41,802 nucleotides of DNA from a virus. The stretch lies in IMG/VR virus record IMGVR_UViG_3300034101_003542, positions 1 through 41,802 of that record, one strand, 5' to 3'. Below, piece by piece: positions 31,511-39,081 of the stretch. Numbering within the stretch: the first letter of the stretch is position 1; every line of letters begins with the position of its first letter. The notes beneath the pieces are model-generated. The model had not been told where the DNA came from, did not search any database, and worked only from the letters and a program-made list of their open reading frames with translations. The position numbers and the translations under genes are program-made.

Positions 31511-31542
31511 AGCCCGGCCTTGCCTTTCCGGCGGGCCGGGCT
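31511..31542 (+). terminator. Terminator-like hairpin after the head-associated protein
   Basis: AGCCCGGCC (31511-31519) pairs perfectly with GGCCGGGCT (31534-31542). The 14-base loop is TTGCCTTTCCGGCG, and TATTCTTA follows directly, giving a weak T-rich tract. It lies 30 bases after the stop at 31481 and 35 bases before the next ATG. This is the best intrinsic-terminator candidate in the late operon. Confidence 0.62.
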
Positions 31543-31576
31543 TATTCTTAGCCTACGACACCAAGCACCCGACACC

Positions 31577-32185
31577 ATGATTACTCACTTCCAGGTCACA
31601 TTCCCGCAGGAGCCAGGCGCATCCTTCCCCATCGCCGCCAGCAATGGCCGCACGCTGCCCGTCCGCGCCCGCTCGGACGTTCGCCCCACCAACTTCCCCA
31701 CGCGCATCCTGACCCGCGAGGAATGGGACGACCTCCGCCGCCCGTCCGGGCCGTATCTGACCGCCTACCAGCCCAAGAGGCCGGTGCCGGACGTGGACTT
31801 TGAGGCCGAGGACGGCAGCCTGCACAAGACGGCCGAAGCCTGCCTGGCCCATGAACTGAAGGCCCGGTTTGGCGTGGAGACGATGGCCGAGGTGGAAGAA
31901 CTGCTGCGCGACTGGAGCAACGCCAAGAAGGCCGCCAAGAAATCAGCCAAATCTGCCGTGCCGCCATCCACGGAAACCAAAGACTCCGCCGCCGAGTCCG
32001 AGCCCTCCGCGCCTACCTACGACGAGGCCCGCCGCCTGCTGGCCTCCGCCCTTAGCCAGCGAGGCCTCAAGCCCGCCGAGGCTGCCCGGGCAACCGGCCT
32101 GACCAGCAAGCAATGCCGCGAAGTGGTGATCGTCTATTCCACTGAGTTCCGTGAGCACGCAGGCAAGCTGTTCCTCAACTGCTGA
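31577..32185 (+). CDS. Hypothetical head-region protein with C-terminal HTH-like domain
   Basis: This 202-aa protein has a beta-containing N-terminus (ITHFQVTFPQEPGASFPIAASNGRTLPVRAR) and a helical middle (TAEACLAHELKARFGVETMAEVEELLRDW). A charged Ala/Lys/Ser linker follows. The C-terminal segment (about 150-202) has a helix-turn-helix look: EARRLLASALSQRGLKPAEAARATGLTSKQCREVV. The start is ATG 31577 behind a CACCCGACACC leader; the longer open frame upstream runs over the preceding gene and terminator. Since no small terminase was found elsewhere, this or the next gene is a candidate DNA-recognition subunit, but that is speculation. Confidence 0.76.
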   Translation: MITHFQVTFPQEPGASFPIAASNGRTLPVRARSDVRPTNFPTRILTREEWDDLRRPSGPYLTAYQPKRPVPDVDFEAEDGSLHKTAEACLAHELKARFGVETMAEVEELLRDWSNAKKAAKKSAKSAVPPSTETKDSAAESEPSAPTYDEARRLLASALSQRGLKPAEAARATGLTSKQCREVVIVYSTEFREHAGKLFLNC

Positions 32186-32191
32186 TTCGCC

Positions 32192-32422
32192 ATGCCAGAC
32201 GCCACCCACCGCCCCCGCCTGACCGCCGGGGCCTACTCCGCCAGCCTCCGCGAAGGGGCGCAAAGCCTCACGCCAGACCTGAAGGCCGCCCTGGCCTCCG
32301 GCCCGCTTGCCATGGCCGACCTTGCCACCAAAGCCGGGCACGGCCTGCCCGCCACGGCCGCCTGTGTGCGTAGCCAGCCCAGGGTCTTTGCCGAGCGCGG
32401 CGGGCTGGTGCATCTGGCGTAA
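32192..32422 (+). CDS. Small HTH-like protein
   Basis: This 76-aa protein has LTPDLKAALASGPLAMADLATKAGHGLPATAACVRSQPRVFAERGGLVHLA. That is helix, turn, second helix and a short beta hairpin, as in small winged-helix domains. It has the same general layout as the C-terminus of the gene before it (helical HTH followed by a hydrophobic wing) and may be a diverged relative. It starts 6 bases after that gene's stop. A DNA-binding role is likely if the fold is right. A regulator in the middle of the structural operon would be unusual; a small terminase is the other option. Confidence 0.68.
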   Translation: MPDATHRPRLTAGAYSASLREGAQSLTPDLKAALASGPLAMADLATKAGHGLPATAACVRSQPRVFAERGGLVHLA

Positions 32423-32464
32423 AACTGCCTTGTCAGGGCACGGTGAGCGGGCTATTCTCGCGGA

Positions 32465-33391
32465 ATGGCTATCATTCAGGACATCCGCGACCAACTGCTT
32501 TCCATGTGCGGGCTCGAATCCGTGGATCATGGGCCGCCAAACCTGGAAGATAGGATCATTCAGGACATCAACCGCGCCTTGGAGGCAGTAGGGGAGTCAA
32601 ATCCGAACTGCTTCTACCAAGTCCGGCCAGATCAGGCCGAGGTTGTCAGGCCGCCGACCGCCGTTTCCGTGACGGTGGCGCAGTATTCCAAGGCCATCAC
32701 CTTCAATTCCGGCTACGTCTCCTCATGGATGCCCGGCAACGCCATCATCATTTCTGGTGACGGCGTGATGAACCGCATAGAGGACGAGGCCAGCCCATCG
32801 GCCCCGGCTCTGGCCGAGCCCTACATGGGGGCCTCTGGCACCTACACGGCCACGGTTTACAATGACTGGATCATGCTGCCCGCCAACGTGCGGCAGATCA
32901 TGGACCCGGTGAGCCTGGACAAATCTACGATCCTGATTCCAGCCCAGTCCGCCGCAGACCTCAACCTGCGACTCATGGACTACAACAAGAACTACGACCG
33001 CCGATATGCCGCGTTCGTGATGGCCTTGCAGAAAAGCGTGCTGGAGCCCACCCGCTACTGGCCTTACGCGCAAATGGTCATCGGCACGCTTCGGGCCGGG
33101 ATCATGCTGGATTCCCTGCCTTCCGCCGCCAGAAAGCTCGTCTATGACGCCCGCAAGTTGGTATTTGCGCCTGTCACCACGCTTTCCGACACCCGGACAA
33201 CCCTTATGCCCCAGGGCAAGGATACGGAAATCCTGCTGCCCGTGGCCCGCTGGTTCTTCTCCTCCTATCAGATGTGCTCCATCCCCAAGACCGAGTTGGA
33301 GCCTGAATACGCCCTAGCCATGCAGAAGGCCCGCGAGCTTTCCGTGTTTGGCAACCGCGCCAAGCGTTACTGCTACAACCCGAACCGATGA
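32465..33391 (+). CDS. Head-tail adaptor or tail structural protein
   Basis: This 308-aa protein starts with a helical MAIIQDIRDQLLSMCGLESVD...IIQDINRALEAVGES region, like head-completion adaptors. A beta-rich segment follows (FYQVRPDQAEVVRPPTAVSVTV, SWMPGNAIIISGDGVMNRI), then a mixed C-terminal half (SAARKLVYDARKLVFAPVTT, ALAMQKARELSVFG). It lies directly before and overlaps the nozzle gene (ATGA), as adaptors do in P22-like gene orders. The function is inferred mainly from order and fold-like features. A leader without SD precedes ATG 32465. Confidence 0.75.
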   Translation: MAIIQDIRDQLLSMCGLESVDHGPPNLEDRIIQDINRALEAVGESNPNCFYQVRPDQAEVVRPPTAVSVTVAQYSKAITFNSGYVSSWMPGNAIIISGDGVMNRIEDEASPSAPALAEPYMGASGTYTATVYNDWIMLPANVRQIMDPVSLDKSTILIPAQSAADLNLRLMDYNKNYDRRYAAFVMALQKSVLEPTRYWPYAQMVIGTLRAGIMLDSLPSAARKLVYDARKLVFAPVTTLSDTRTTLMPQGKDTEILLPVARWFFSSYQMCSIPKTELEPEYALAMQKARELSVFGNRAKRYCYNPNR

Positions 33392-36369
33392 ACCAGCTTT
33401 ACACCATCGACATCCGGGAGTTCGGCACGCTTGCAAGCTCCATTGAAACCACGGACATGGGCGGCAAGCTTCAGCGGGCCGTCAACTGCCTGCTGCGCCC
33501 AGCCGGGGCCATCAAAGGCATTCCCAAATACACGCGCCTCTGGGCCACGTTCTCCAGCGAGACGGCCGCCACCAAGATCAGGAGCCTGCCGTTTACTGGC
33601 TACCCGTCCGGCGTCGGCGTGGACGGCGCAGCCAGGGCCACCAACAAGACCGTGGCCGTTCGCGTCTATCGGCAGGGCAAGAACTTCCTGCTGTTCTACG
33701 ACCTCACCACCAGCAAGGCCCGGGGCCTGTTCTACCTGGGCGATGACGGTTCCTTCACCTCTGGCACCTACGATTTCAGCGCCGGAACGCCCACCTGGGA
33801 AGTCCTGGCCGTCGGCCTCGACGCCTCGGCCCGCTGGTTTGGCAAGCGCACGGCGACCCAGCTCATGCTCTCCAACAACGTGGACACGCCCGTGTGTGTC
33901 CAGCTAGGCCGGACGGCCACGCCCGGCAAGTGGCGGCAGGCCGGAAGCAACGTCAAGCCAGCCACGCCGGTCATCTCCAAGGCCACGCCCGCCGGCACAA
34001 GCAACGTCCAGGCCCGCTGGCAGCTTCCAGGCTCGGCCGGGGCCACATCCTTCAAGTTCTACGCCGTTCCCGCCACGGACTACTGCTACGCCTACACGAC
34101 CACGGCCACGACCACGGTTGACGCCTCCTTGAACACATTCGTGGTGTCCGGCTTTGTGCCAAGCGAAGGCATGGCCGTGCTGGTGGTGGCGACTTCGATC
34201 CCGACTGGCCTCACCAACAACACGGTCTATTACTGCAAGAACGTCTCTGGCACCACTGTCAGCCTCTCGGCCACGGCAGGCGGGGCGGCCATCGACATCA
34301 CCACGGCAGGCTCCGGCGTGGTGTTCTACCAGCTCTACGGCCACGGATACAGCGACAACCAAGCCCTCACTCTCACGACCTCCGGCACGCTGCCAAGCCC
34401 GCTTGCCACGGCCACGACGTATTACATGCGGGACGTGGGCACGAACGTCTATTTCTTCAAACTGGCCTCGACGGCTGGCGGCACGGCCATCAACATCACG
34501 ACCACAGGCAGCGGCACGCACAACATTGTGCCGACAGGGGCCGCCGTCCGGGCAGGCACGGCCACGCTGACTTTTACGGCGGATTCCACGAACTACCCAG
34601 GAGCCAATGGCAACTCCAGGATTCAAGTGGTGATCCAGAACAGCGCCTATGCCACGTCCATTTCATCAAGCATGACCGGTGCCGGGACGACCAGCAACCC
34701 CTACCTTTACACGATCATCACAGGCGGCGGTGCTGCCACAAACAGCACGGATGCGATTGTTGCGTTTGTGAATGCCGACACCCGGGCCTTTGGCATCCTT
34801 TCGGCCAGCAAATCAGCCGCCGACGCCACGGCCGACACTGGCAGCTACGGCCCGACCTTCCTTTCCGGCGGCATCGGCTCCGGCACGTCTGAGGGCCTGA
34901 CAAGCCAGACCTGCACCGTTTACCTGCGCTACTTCGACTCTGGCAGCGAGCGGCTAGGCTACGAGGGCATCAGCTCGGACATCTCCAACACCATCATTCT
35001 GGACGAGTCCACCCGCTCTGACATCCTCGTCACCATCACGCCAGACCCATCGGCCGAGGGCGGGCGGTTTGACCTCATCCGCATTTACTTCCAGTTTGGC
35101 GAAGGCTCGGCGGCCATCTGGAACTACGTCGGCGAGGTCGCCAACACCTCCGGCACCAAGACGCTGCAAGTCGGCACGAACACCGAAATCGGCGCGGCCA
35201 TGGCCGTGGACCAAAACCGCCCATTACCCTACCGAGACTGCGTGATGGTGGGCAGCCAAGTCTGGTATGGGGGCGGCTCTGACAACCCTGACCTGCTCTA
35301 TGTCTCCAAGTCCGCCGTGGACGACGAGATTGCGCCCGAGGGGGCTAATGCCGAGTCGCCGGAGCTAATCAGCATGGCCCGGCAGACTTCCAGGCTCAAG
35401 GTGACAGCCCTCTACACGGACGATTACCGCCTGCATGTCCACACCAACAACGGCGTCATTCTGCTGAACCCCAGCGACCCGACAGCAGACAAGCACATCC
35501 CCCAGGTGACAGTCGGCGCTCTCAACCCGGCCTGCATCACCGAATACGAAAACAGCCGCATCTTCTTCCTTGGCTCAGACCTGCAAATCTATGAGTTCAG
35601 CGGAGCCCGCTACGGCCGCCGGAACATCGCGGCCAGCACAAAAGACGCCATAGAATACATTCTGGACATCGCTAATGTGGACAAGATCGGCCAGCAGCCG
35701 GACCGAGTGAACACTTGGGTTGATCTGCGTTCAGAACTCTACTGGTATTCCTTCCCAGGACAAGACAACACGCTGACGAGCTTCGCCTACGATTTCCAGA
35801 ACAACGGAGTCGTTGGCTACTTCGACTACCCAAAAGCCTACGCGGTCGCCAAAATGGAGCCGGAGCGCCCTGAAACCGTATTCTGTGACGAGGACGGCAA
35901 CCTGTTCTTCATGGACAGCCGTGAACAAAACGACAGCGGGGACACGCTCGACACCTCATCGGCCTACACGCAACACGCCATCACGGACCCCATGCCCGTC
36001 CAGTATGCGGGCTACGGCTACGTTGACCGTGGCGGCTACCGTTACTATCAGGCCGTGCAATCGGTGATCGAAACAGGCTTCATCGACCTGGGCAAGGTGA
36101 CGCAGTTCAAGCAGTTTGGCGGTCTGTTGTTTTCCACAGTGAAAAACAGCCGCGCCTTTATGGACATCACTTTTGCCAACAAGTCAGGATTTGAGGTAAC
36201 GCGCACACTTTCAGACATTTACAGCACAAGCACGCAGCAACTTCGCAAAATCCTTGCTCAACTTGGAGGGGAAGCCGTTAAGGTGAAGTTCACTATTGTT
36301 GCAGCAGAGCAAAGCCCCTGGATCATCCGCAACATGAGCCTGCTATACCGTTCTGTCGGCCAACTCTAA
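33388..36369 (+). CDS. Tail hub/nozzle protein (P22 gp10-like), with inserted beta domains
   Basis: This 993-aa protein looks like the beta-propeller tail nozzle of short-tailed phages. The N-terminus has SSIETTDMGGKLQRAVNCLLRPAGAIKGIP, a typical start. The C-terminal half has propeller-blade phrases (LLYVSKSAVDDE, LISMARQTSRLKVTALYTDDYRLHVHTNNGVILL, NSRIFFLGSDLQIYEFSGARYGRRNIA). Between them, about residues 250-312 and 319-381, are two related beta units, each with a YY strand (TVYYCKNV, TYYMRDVG), a TAGGxAI(D/N)IT strand and an SG loop. A third beta insert (about 390-490) ends TFLSGGIGSG. These inserts are surface decorations by comparison with related proteins. It would form the distal tail and contact the receptor or fibres. 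It overlaps the adaptor gene as ATGA. Confidence 0.86.
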   Translation: MNQLYTIDIREFGTLASSIETTDMGGKLQRAVNCLLRPAGAIKGIPKYTRLWATFSSETAATKIRSLPFTGYPSGVGVDGAARATNKTVAVRVYRQGKNFLLFYDLTTSKARGLFYLGDDGSFTSGTYDFSAGTPTWEVLAVGLDASARWFGKRTATQLMLSNNVDTPVCVQLGRTATPGKWRQAGSNVKPATPVISKATPAGTSNVQARWQLPGSAGATSFKFYAVPATDYCYAYTTTATTTVDASLNTFVVSGFVPSEGMAVLVVATSIPTGLTNNTVYYCKNVSGTTVSLSATAGGAAIDITTAGSGVVFYQLYGHGYSDNQALTLTTSGTLPSPLATATTYYMRDVGTNVYFFKLASTAGGTAINITTTGSGTHNIVPTGAAVRAGTATLTFTADSTNYPGANGNSRIQVVIQNSAYATSISSSMTGAGTTSNPYLYTIITGGGAATNSTDAIVAFVNADTRAFGILSASKSAADATADTGSYGPTFLSGGIGSGTSEGLTSQTCTVYLRYFDSGSERLGYEGISSDISNTIILDESTRSDILVTITPDPSAEGGRFDLIRIYFQFGEGSAAIWNYVGEVANTSGTKTLQVGTNTEIGAAMAVDQNRPLPYRDCVMVGSQVWYGGGSDNPDLLYVSKSAVDDEIAPEGANAESPELISMARQTSRLKVTALYTDDYRLHVHTNNGVILLNPSDPTADKHIPQVTVGALNPACITEYENSRIFFLGSDLQIYEFSGARYGRRNIAASTKDAIEYILDIANVDKIGQQPDRVNTWVDLRSELYWYSFPGQDNTLTSFAYDFQNNGVVGYFDYPKAYAVAKMEPERPETVFCDEDGNLFFMDSREQNDSGDTLDTSSAYTQHAITDPMPVQYAGYGYVDRGGYRYYQAVQSVIETGFIDLGKVTQFKQFGGLLFSTVKNSRAFMDITFANKSGFEVTRTLSDIYSTSTQQLRKILAQLGGEAVKVKFTIVAAEQSPWIIRNMSLLYRSVGQL

Positions 36370-36380
36370 GCATCACAGCA

Positions 36381-36662
36381 ATGCCCATTCAAGACGCCAT
36401 CAAAAAGGCCAGGCGCATGGCCCGCAAGACCGCCCCAGAAGGCAGTCTTATGCGTGACATCTACGAAACAAACAGGGACATCCGCCGCCACTTGAAAGGC
36501 ATTGCAGGCGAGGTCAGCCTGGAAGAGATGATGCACACCAAGAAACGCCTGCGAAAGGAAATGCGCGACGAGGAACGCAAAGAAGAAGAGTCAGCCCGCA
36601 AGCAGGCCAACCCACGGCAGCTTTCCCCGATCCACGCCAAGCCCATGCCCGGCTGGGCCTAG
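36381..36662 (+). CDS. Small basic helical protein, last gene of the late operon
   Basis: This 93-aa protein is highly charged and helical: AIKKARRMARKTAPEGSLMRDIYETNRDIRRHLKGIAGEVSLEEMMHTKKRLRKEMRDEERKEEESARKQ. No family is recognised. It starts 11 bases after the nozzle stop with a CATCACAGCA leader. Its stop overlaps, tail to tail by 4 bases, the end of the minus-strand zinc-ribbon gene. The C-terminal PIHAKPMPGWA is conspicuous and may be a binding motif. Confidence 0.77.
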   Translation: MPIQDAIKKARRMARKTAPEGSLMRDIYETNRDIRRHLKGIAGEVSLEEMMHTKKRLRKEMRDEERKEEESARKQANPRQLSPIHAKPMPGWA

Positions 36663-36874
36663 CCTACGCCCATTTTAAACCAAGGGCGGATCGGCCGCCC
36701 GCAACCAAAGCAAAATCCTCGCTCGTATCCGCGGCCTCCACAAAGTTTGCACTTACTTATCAAACCTTGCAATTCAATAGGCTTAGACGACACCAAGCCG
36801 GTTAAATACGTTGGATGCAAAACAGCCGCCGCAGCGCGGTTTATAGGCCGACAATGCACCGGCAAACATTTCAT
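36659..36874 (-). CDS. Small zinc-ribbon protein, last gene of the early operon
   Basis: This 71-aa protein has a C-terminal treble-cysteine motif CKLCGGRGYERGFCFGCGRPI (CxxCG...CxxCGR, residues about 42-62), a compact zinc ribbon. Its ATG overlaps the stop of the upstream minus-strand gene as ATGA, like every other gene of this operon, which strongly supports it despite its small size. Base composition is more AT-rich than its neighbours. The function is unknown; zinc ribbons of this size often bind nucleic acid or protein partners. Confidence 0.7.
   Translation of the reverse strand: MKCLPVHCRPINRAAAAVLHPTYLTGLVSSKPIELQGLISKCKLCGGRGYERGFCFGCGRPIRPWFKMGVG
36684..36700. terminator. Hairpin at the convergence of the two operons
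   Basis: GGGCGG (36684-36689) pairs perfectly with CCGCCC (36695-36700) around the loop ATCGG. It lies 22 bases past the plus-strand operon's last stop. On the minus strand the stem is followed after a few bases by TTTAAAAT, giving a partial T-rich tract. It may help stop transcription from either side. It lies inside the end of the zinc-ribbon gene. Confidence 0.45.
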
Positions 36875-37104
36875 GGCGAGTCAGGCTCAGAAGTCAGGCT
36901 ATCCACAGCCCTCCCAAGCAGGTCGGCCATCTCGGCCTTGATGCCGGCGGCTGGCAGGCCTTGGCGGCGCTTCACGGCCACGACGGCGGTCATGTAGGAC
37001 AGAACCTCTTCGGCTTCGGTCAAGGGAACTTTGTTCACAGCGGCGGCGATTTCATCAAACAGGGCCGTGGCGGGCGTGTTGTCAGGGTCGGGTGTCTCGG
37101 GCAT
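36871..37104 (-). CDS. Hypothetical small acidic helical protein
   Basis: This 77-aa protein starts MPETPDPDNTPATALFDEIAAAVNKVPLTEAEEVLSYMTAVVAV. A helical body is followed by IKAEMADLLGRAVDSLTSEPDSP. The start is placed at 37104; the frame is open to 37227, but the extra N-terminal residues are low-complexity Pro/Arg/Gly. Its start overlaps the upstream gene by 23 bases and its stop overlaps the zinc-ribbon start (ATGA). No family is recognised. Confidence 0.68.
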   Translation of the reverse strand: MPETPDPDNTPATALFDEIAAAVNKVPLTEAEEVLSYMTAVVAVKRRQGLPAAGIKAEMADLLGRAVDSLTSEPDSP

Positions 37105-37285
37105 GGTCGGAAATGGTATCACTTTCTTCTTGGTCCTGCCACCAAAAACGGCGGCCTTGTGCCTGCCCAGCCGCCCTGGCCCGCCTAACCTCGGCCTGCC
37201 TGGCCTTGTTGGCCTCGCAGGCGGCAAAGATGGCGGCCAGCCCGGCCTCGGCTCGGGCTATGGGGCAGGCGGCGGGCTGGGTCAT
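37082..37285 (-). CDS. Hypothetical small protein, Ala/Arg-rich
   Basis: This 67-aa protein starts MTQPAACPIARAEAGLAAIFAACEANKARQAEVRRARAAG, a basic helix, and has a polar tail with WWQDQEESD. The start at 37285 overlaps the stop of the small lipoprotein gene as ATGA, which selects it over an ATG at 37333. No family is recognised. Confidence 0.6.
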   Translation of the reverse strand: MTQPAACPIARAEAGLAAIFAACEANKARQAEVRRARAAGQAQGRRFWWQDQEESDTISDHARDTRP

Positions 37286-37407
37286 GGGCCAAGTCGGTAA
37301 AACACGTTCAGGCACCCGCCCTCCCGTTCCCACGGCCAGCCTTCCGGCGCACGGCCAGGGCGGCAGCAGGAGGAGAGGCAGGCGGCGAGGATGAGGAGGC
37401 GGATCAT
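37282..37407 (-). CDS. 41-aa predicted lipoprotein
   Basis: The ORF encodes MIRLLILAACLSSCCRPG followed by RAPEGWPWEREGGCLNVFYRLGP. A basic N-terminus, a hydrophobic core and LAAC / LSSCC form a lipoprotein signal with a lipobox cysteine, leaving a short periplasmic tail. Both ends overlap neighbouring genes as ATGA (start with the 88-aa gene, stop with the 67-aa gene), which supports it. It could be an outer spanin-like or a superinfection-exclusion lipoprotein. Its place in the early operon favours the second, but this is inference. Confidence 0.66.
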   Translation of the reverse strand: MIRLLILAACLSSCCRPGRAPEGWPWEREGGCLNVFYRLGP

Positions 37408-37431
37408 GGCTTCAGGAATGGTTGGAGTTTA
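37404..37431. repeat. Dispersed repeat at a gene end, copy 1
   Basis: On the minus strand this segment encodes the last residues KLQPFLKP, the stop, and the overlapping start of the next gene. It matches 37937-37964 at about 25 of 27 positions. Confidence 0.65.
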
Positions 37432-37670
37432 CGCAATGCGTGATGTGCGTCATCCATGGCTTCGCATTCAGCGTCACTTCCAGAAAGCGGAAGCCTCAGC
37501 ATGTAGTTCAGGCATTTGCGCAACGCGGCATCTGCGTCTCTAGCAGCCTCGGCTATGCCTGCGCGGAGCTTGGCTTCACGGGCCTCATGCCAGCCCACGA
37601 TGGCGCGGGCCAGCCGCATCTCGGCGGCGTTGAGTTCGCCAAAGTGGAGGCGGATTTGATCGTTGGTCAT
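37404..37670 (-). CDS. Hypothetical small helical protein ending in PFLKP
   Basis: This 88-aa protein starts MTNDQIRLHFGELNAAEMRLARAIVGWHEAREAKLRAGIAEAARDADAALRKCL, almost fully helical, and ends ALRKLQPFLKP. The same C-terminal motif ends the protein at 37937-38239, and the DNA of the two ends is nearly identical. No family is recognised. The start lies 3 bases from the stop of the upstream gene. Confidence 0.72.
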   Translation of the reverse strand: MTNDQIRLHFGELNAAEMRLARAIVGWHEAREAKLRAGIAEAARDADAALRKCLNYMLRLPLSGSDAECEAMDDAHHALRKLQPFLKP

Positions 37671-37673
37671 GGT

Positions 37674-37940
37674 TTACCAAAGGTTGAGGGTTTTGCCAAA
37701 GGATTCTGCGCGTTGGGCGGCGGTAGAGGACGCAACTCTAAAGCCGCCGATCTCATAAATTGGGAAGTATCCGCCGTTGAGAAAGATAGCATATTCCCTT
37801 TGCTCTTCTGGCGTCAGCGCCTTCTCCGCCTCATGCATGGCGTTGAGGTCGTTGAAGTAGTCGGGCAAACTCCTGGCTTCATGCCATCCGGTCATGCCAC
37901 ACGCTTCCGCGATCTTGATTCGTTTTTGTTCCTGGGTCAT
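37674..37940 (-). CDS. Phage ABA-sandwich-type protein
   Basis: This 88-aa protein has KIAEACGMTGW, then LPDYFNDLNAMHEAEKALTPEEQREYAIFL, then ASSTAAQRAESFGKTLNLW. This set of motifs is typical of the small phage family with an ABA-sandwich domain seen in early or accessory regions. Its function is not known. The start overlaps the upstream gene as ATGA. Confidence 0.8.
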   Translation of the reverse strand: MTQEQKRIKIAEACGMTGWHEARSLPDYFNDLNAMHEAEKALTPEEQREYAIFLNGGYFPIYEIGGFRVASSTAAQRAESFGKTLNLW

Positions 37941-37964
37941 GGTTTCAGGAATGGTTTGAGTTTG
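37937..37964. repeat. Dispersed repeat at a gene end, copy 2
   Basis: On the minus strand it encodes KLKPFLKP, the stop, and the overlapping start. It is near-identical to 37404-37431. Confidence 0.65.
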
Positions 37965-38239
37965 GAGAGGGCATCCGAAAGGAACAGGCCGTGATTGCCA
38001 GAAAGATGATCTTCTAGCCCCGCAAGTCTCTCATGCGCCCCCCTGATAGCCTCGCGCATGGCTGCGTTCTCCTCCGGCGGAGTCCAACCCAAGGCTTTTA
38101 GCGCCTGTTTGGTCGCTTCGTCCTTCGCGCAGGCAACCTTGCGGTGAATCATCCCGGCGATGTCCGTCGTGTCGCAGCCGAATTCCCTGGACTCAAGGTT
38201 GAAAAATGGCGTGACCGTCATTTTGAAAGAATCACTCAC
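37937..38239 (-). CDS. Hypothetical small protein ending in PFLKP (GTG start)
   Basis: This 100-aa protein begins MSDSFKMTVTPFFNLESREFGCDTTDIAG with a GTG at 38239 that overlaps the upstream stop as GTGA. This start fits the coupling pattern better than an ATG at 38257. The middle is helical (HRKVACAKDEATKQALKALGWTPPEENAAMREAIRGAHERLAGLED) and the C-terminus is LSKLKPFLKP. No family is recognised. Confidence 0.74.
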   Translation of the reverse strand: MSDSFKMTVTPFFNLESREFGCDTTDIAGMIHRKVACAKDEATKQALKALGWTPPEENAAMREAIRGAHERLAGLEDHLSGNHGLFLSDALSKLKPFLKP

Positions 38240-38463
38240 TTCGCCACCTCCTTCCATTTGAACGTGGTGTTTCCTTCCTTGCAGATACGGGCAAGCTGCT
38301 CGCGCATGGAGGCGTTCTCGCGTTCGAGGATCGCCATTTCATCGCCTCGAACAACCTCACCGTGATAGGATGAGCCGTCAAGGGTGTGCGCGTAAATAGC
38401 ACAGCTAGAATCGTCTGAATCCAGTTTCAAACGAGCAGCGTCCGTTCTCGGCGTGTCACTCAC
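38236..38463 (-). CDS. Small 'MSDTPRTDAA' family protein (GTG start)
   Basis: This 75-aa protein begins MSDTPRTDAARL, a start found in many small phage proteins of unknown role. A typical charged helix follows (RGDEMAILERENASMREQLARICK). The GTG at 38463 overlaps the upstream stop as GTGA and is preferred to ATG 38502. The family is early-region and probably host-interacting, but no function is known. Confidence 0.78.
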   Translation of the reverse strand: MSDTPRTDAARLKLDSDDSSCAIYAHTLDGSSYHGEVVRGDEMAILERENASMREQLARICKEGNTTFKWKEVAK

Positions 38464-39044
38464 TCCGCACCCCCTTTCTTGGCGGCGAGGAAGCCTTGCC
38501 ATGCTGCATCTGCGATGAGCCCGTTATGGTCGGTGTGGCCTGTATTTGTCCACCACTCGCTGAATTCCTGCTGCCACTTCTCCTCATGGCTGGGCTCGCG
38601 GGGCAGGATGCCGTCGGGGAGGCTGAACCAGAAGCGAACATTGTGGTCAAACGGCAACACCTTAGGCCATGCTAGGACAATCGTATATCCGTCCGAAGTT
38701 CGGCAAACTGCAAAAAGATTCTCCTCCATCGTCGGCTTCTCTGAGGGCAGGCGCAGGCGTATCATGGGCGGCGAGGCTGGGGCGGCCTGGGCGATGGGGA
38801 GGGCGTAGCGCAGTGTTCCGCGAAAATCGCTCGAAATACATCCGCCAACACCATAGCCAGACTTTGACCAACCGCTGCCAGGGAAGTCAGGATCAAAGGC
38901 CATCGGGCGGCAAGGCAGCTTCTTTAGCCTCGGATCATCCTTGCCCACGATCTCCCAGCCGGGCGGAGGCGGCGGGATCGGGCGGGCGGCGGGCTTCTTG
39001 GCAGGCTTGGCCTTGCGGACTGGCTTTTTCTTGGGTGTGCTCAT
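38460..39044 (-). CDS. Protein with the shared PPPP-GW-IV / YALPI N-terminal module
   Basis: This 194-aa protein has a basic N-terminus (MSTPKKKPVRKAKPAKKPAAR) followed by the same module as the hydrolase gene at 89-802: PPPPPGWEIV, DDPRLKKLPCRPM, GYGVGG and YALPIAQ (about residues 23-85). The C-terminal half differs completely: FAVCRTSDGYTIVLAWPKVLP, then FSEWWTNTGHTD...ADAAWQGFLAAKK, which is found in small phage accessory proteins. The module is therefore mobile between early and late genes. ATG 39044 with a GACACCGCC leader is preferred to ATG 39098. Confidence 0.76.
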   Translation of the reverse strand: MSTPKKKPVRKAKPAKKPAARPIPPPPPGWEIVGKDDPRLKKLPCRPMAFDPDFPGSGWSKSGYGVGGCISSDFRGTLRYALPIAQAAPASPPMIRLRLPSEKPTMEENLFAVCRTSDGYTIVLAWPKVLPFDHNVRFWFSLPDGILPREPSHEEKWQQEFSEWWTNTGHTDHNGLIADAAWQGFLAAKKGGAE

Positions 39045-39081
39045 GGCGGTGTCAGGTTGTCGGTGGGTTAGTGTGGCATAA

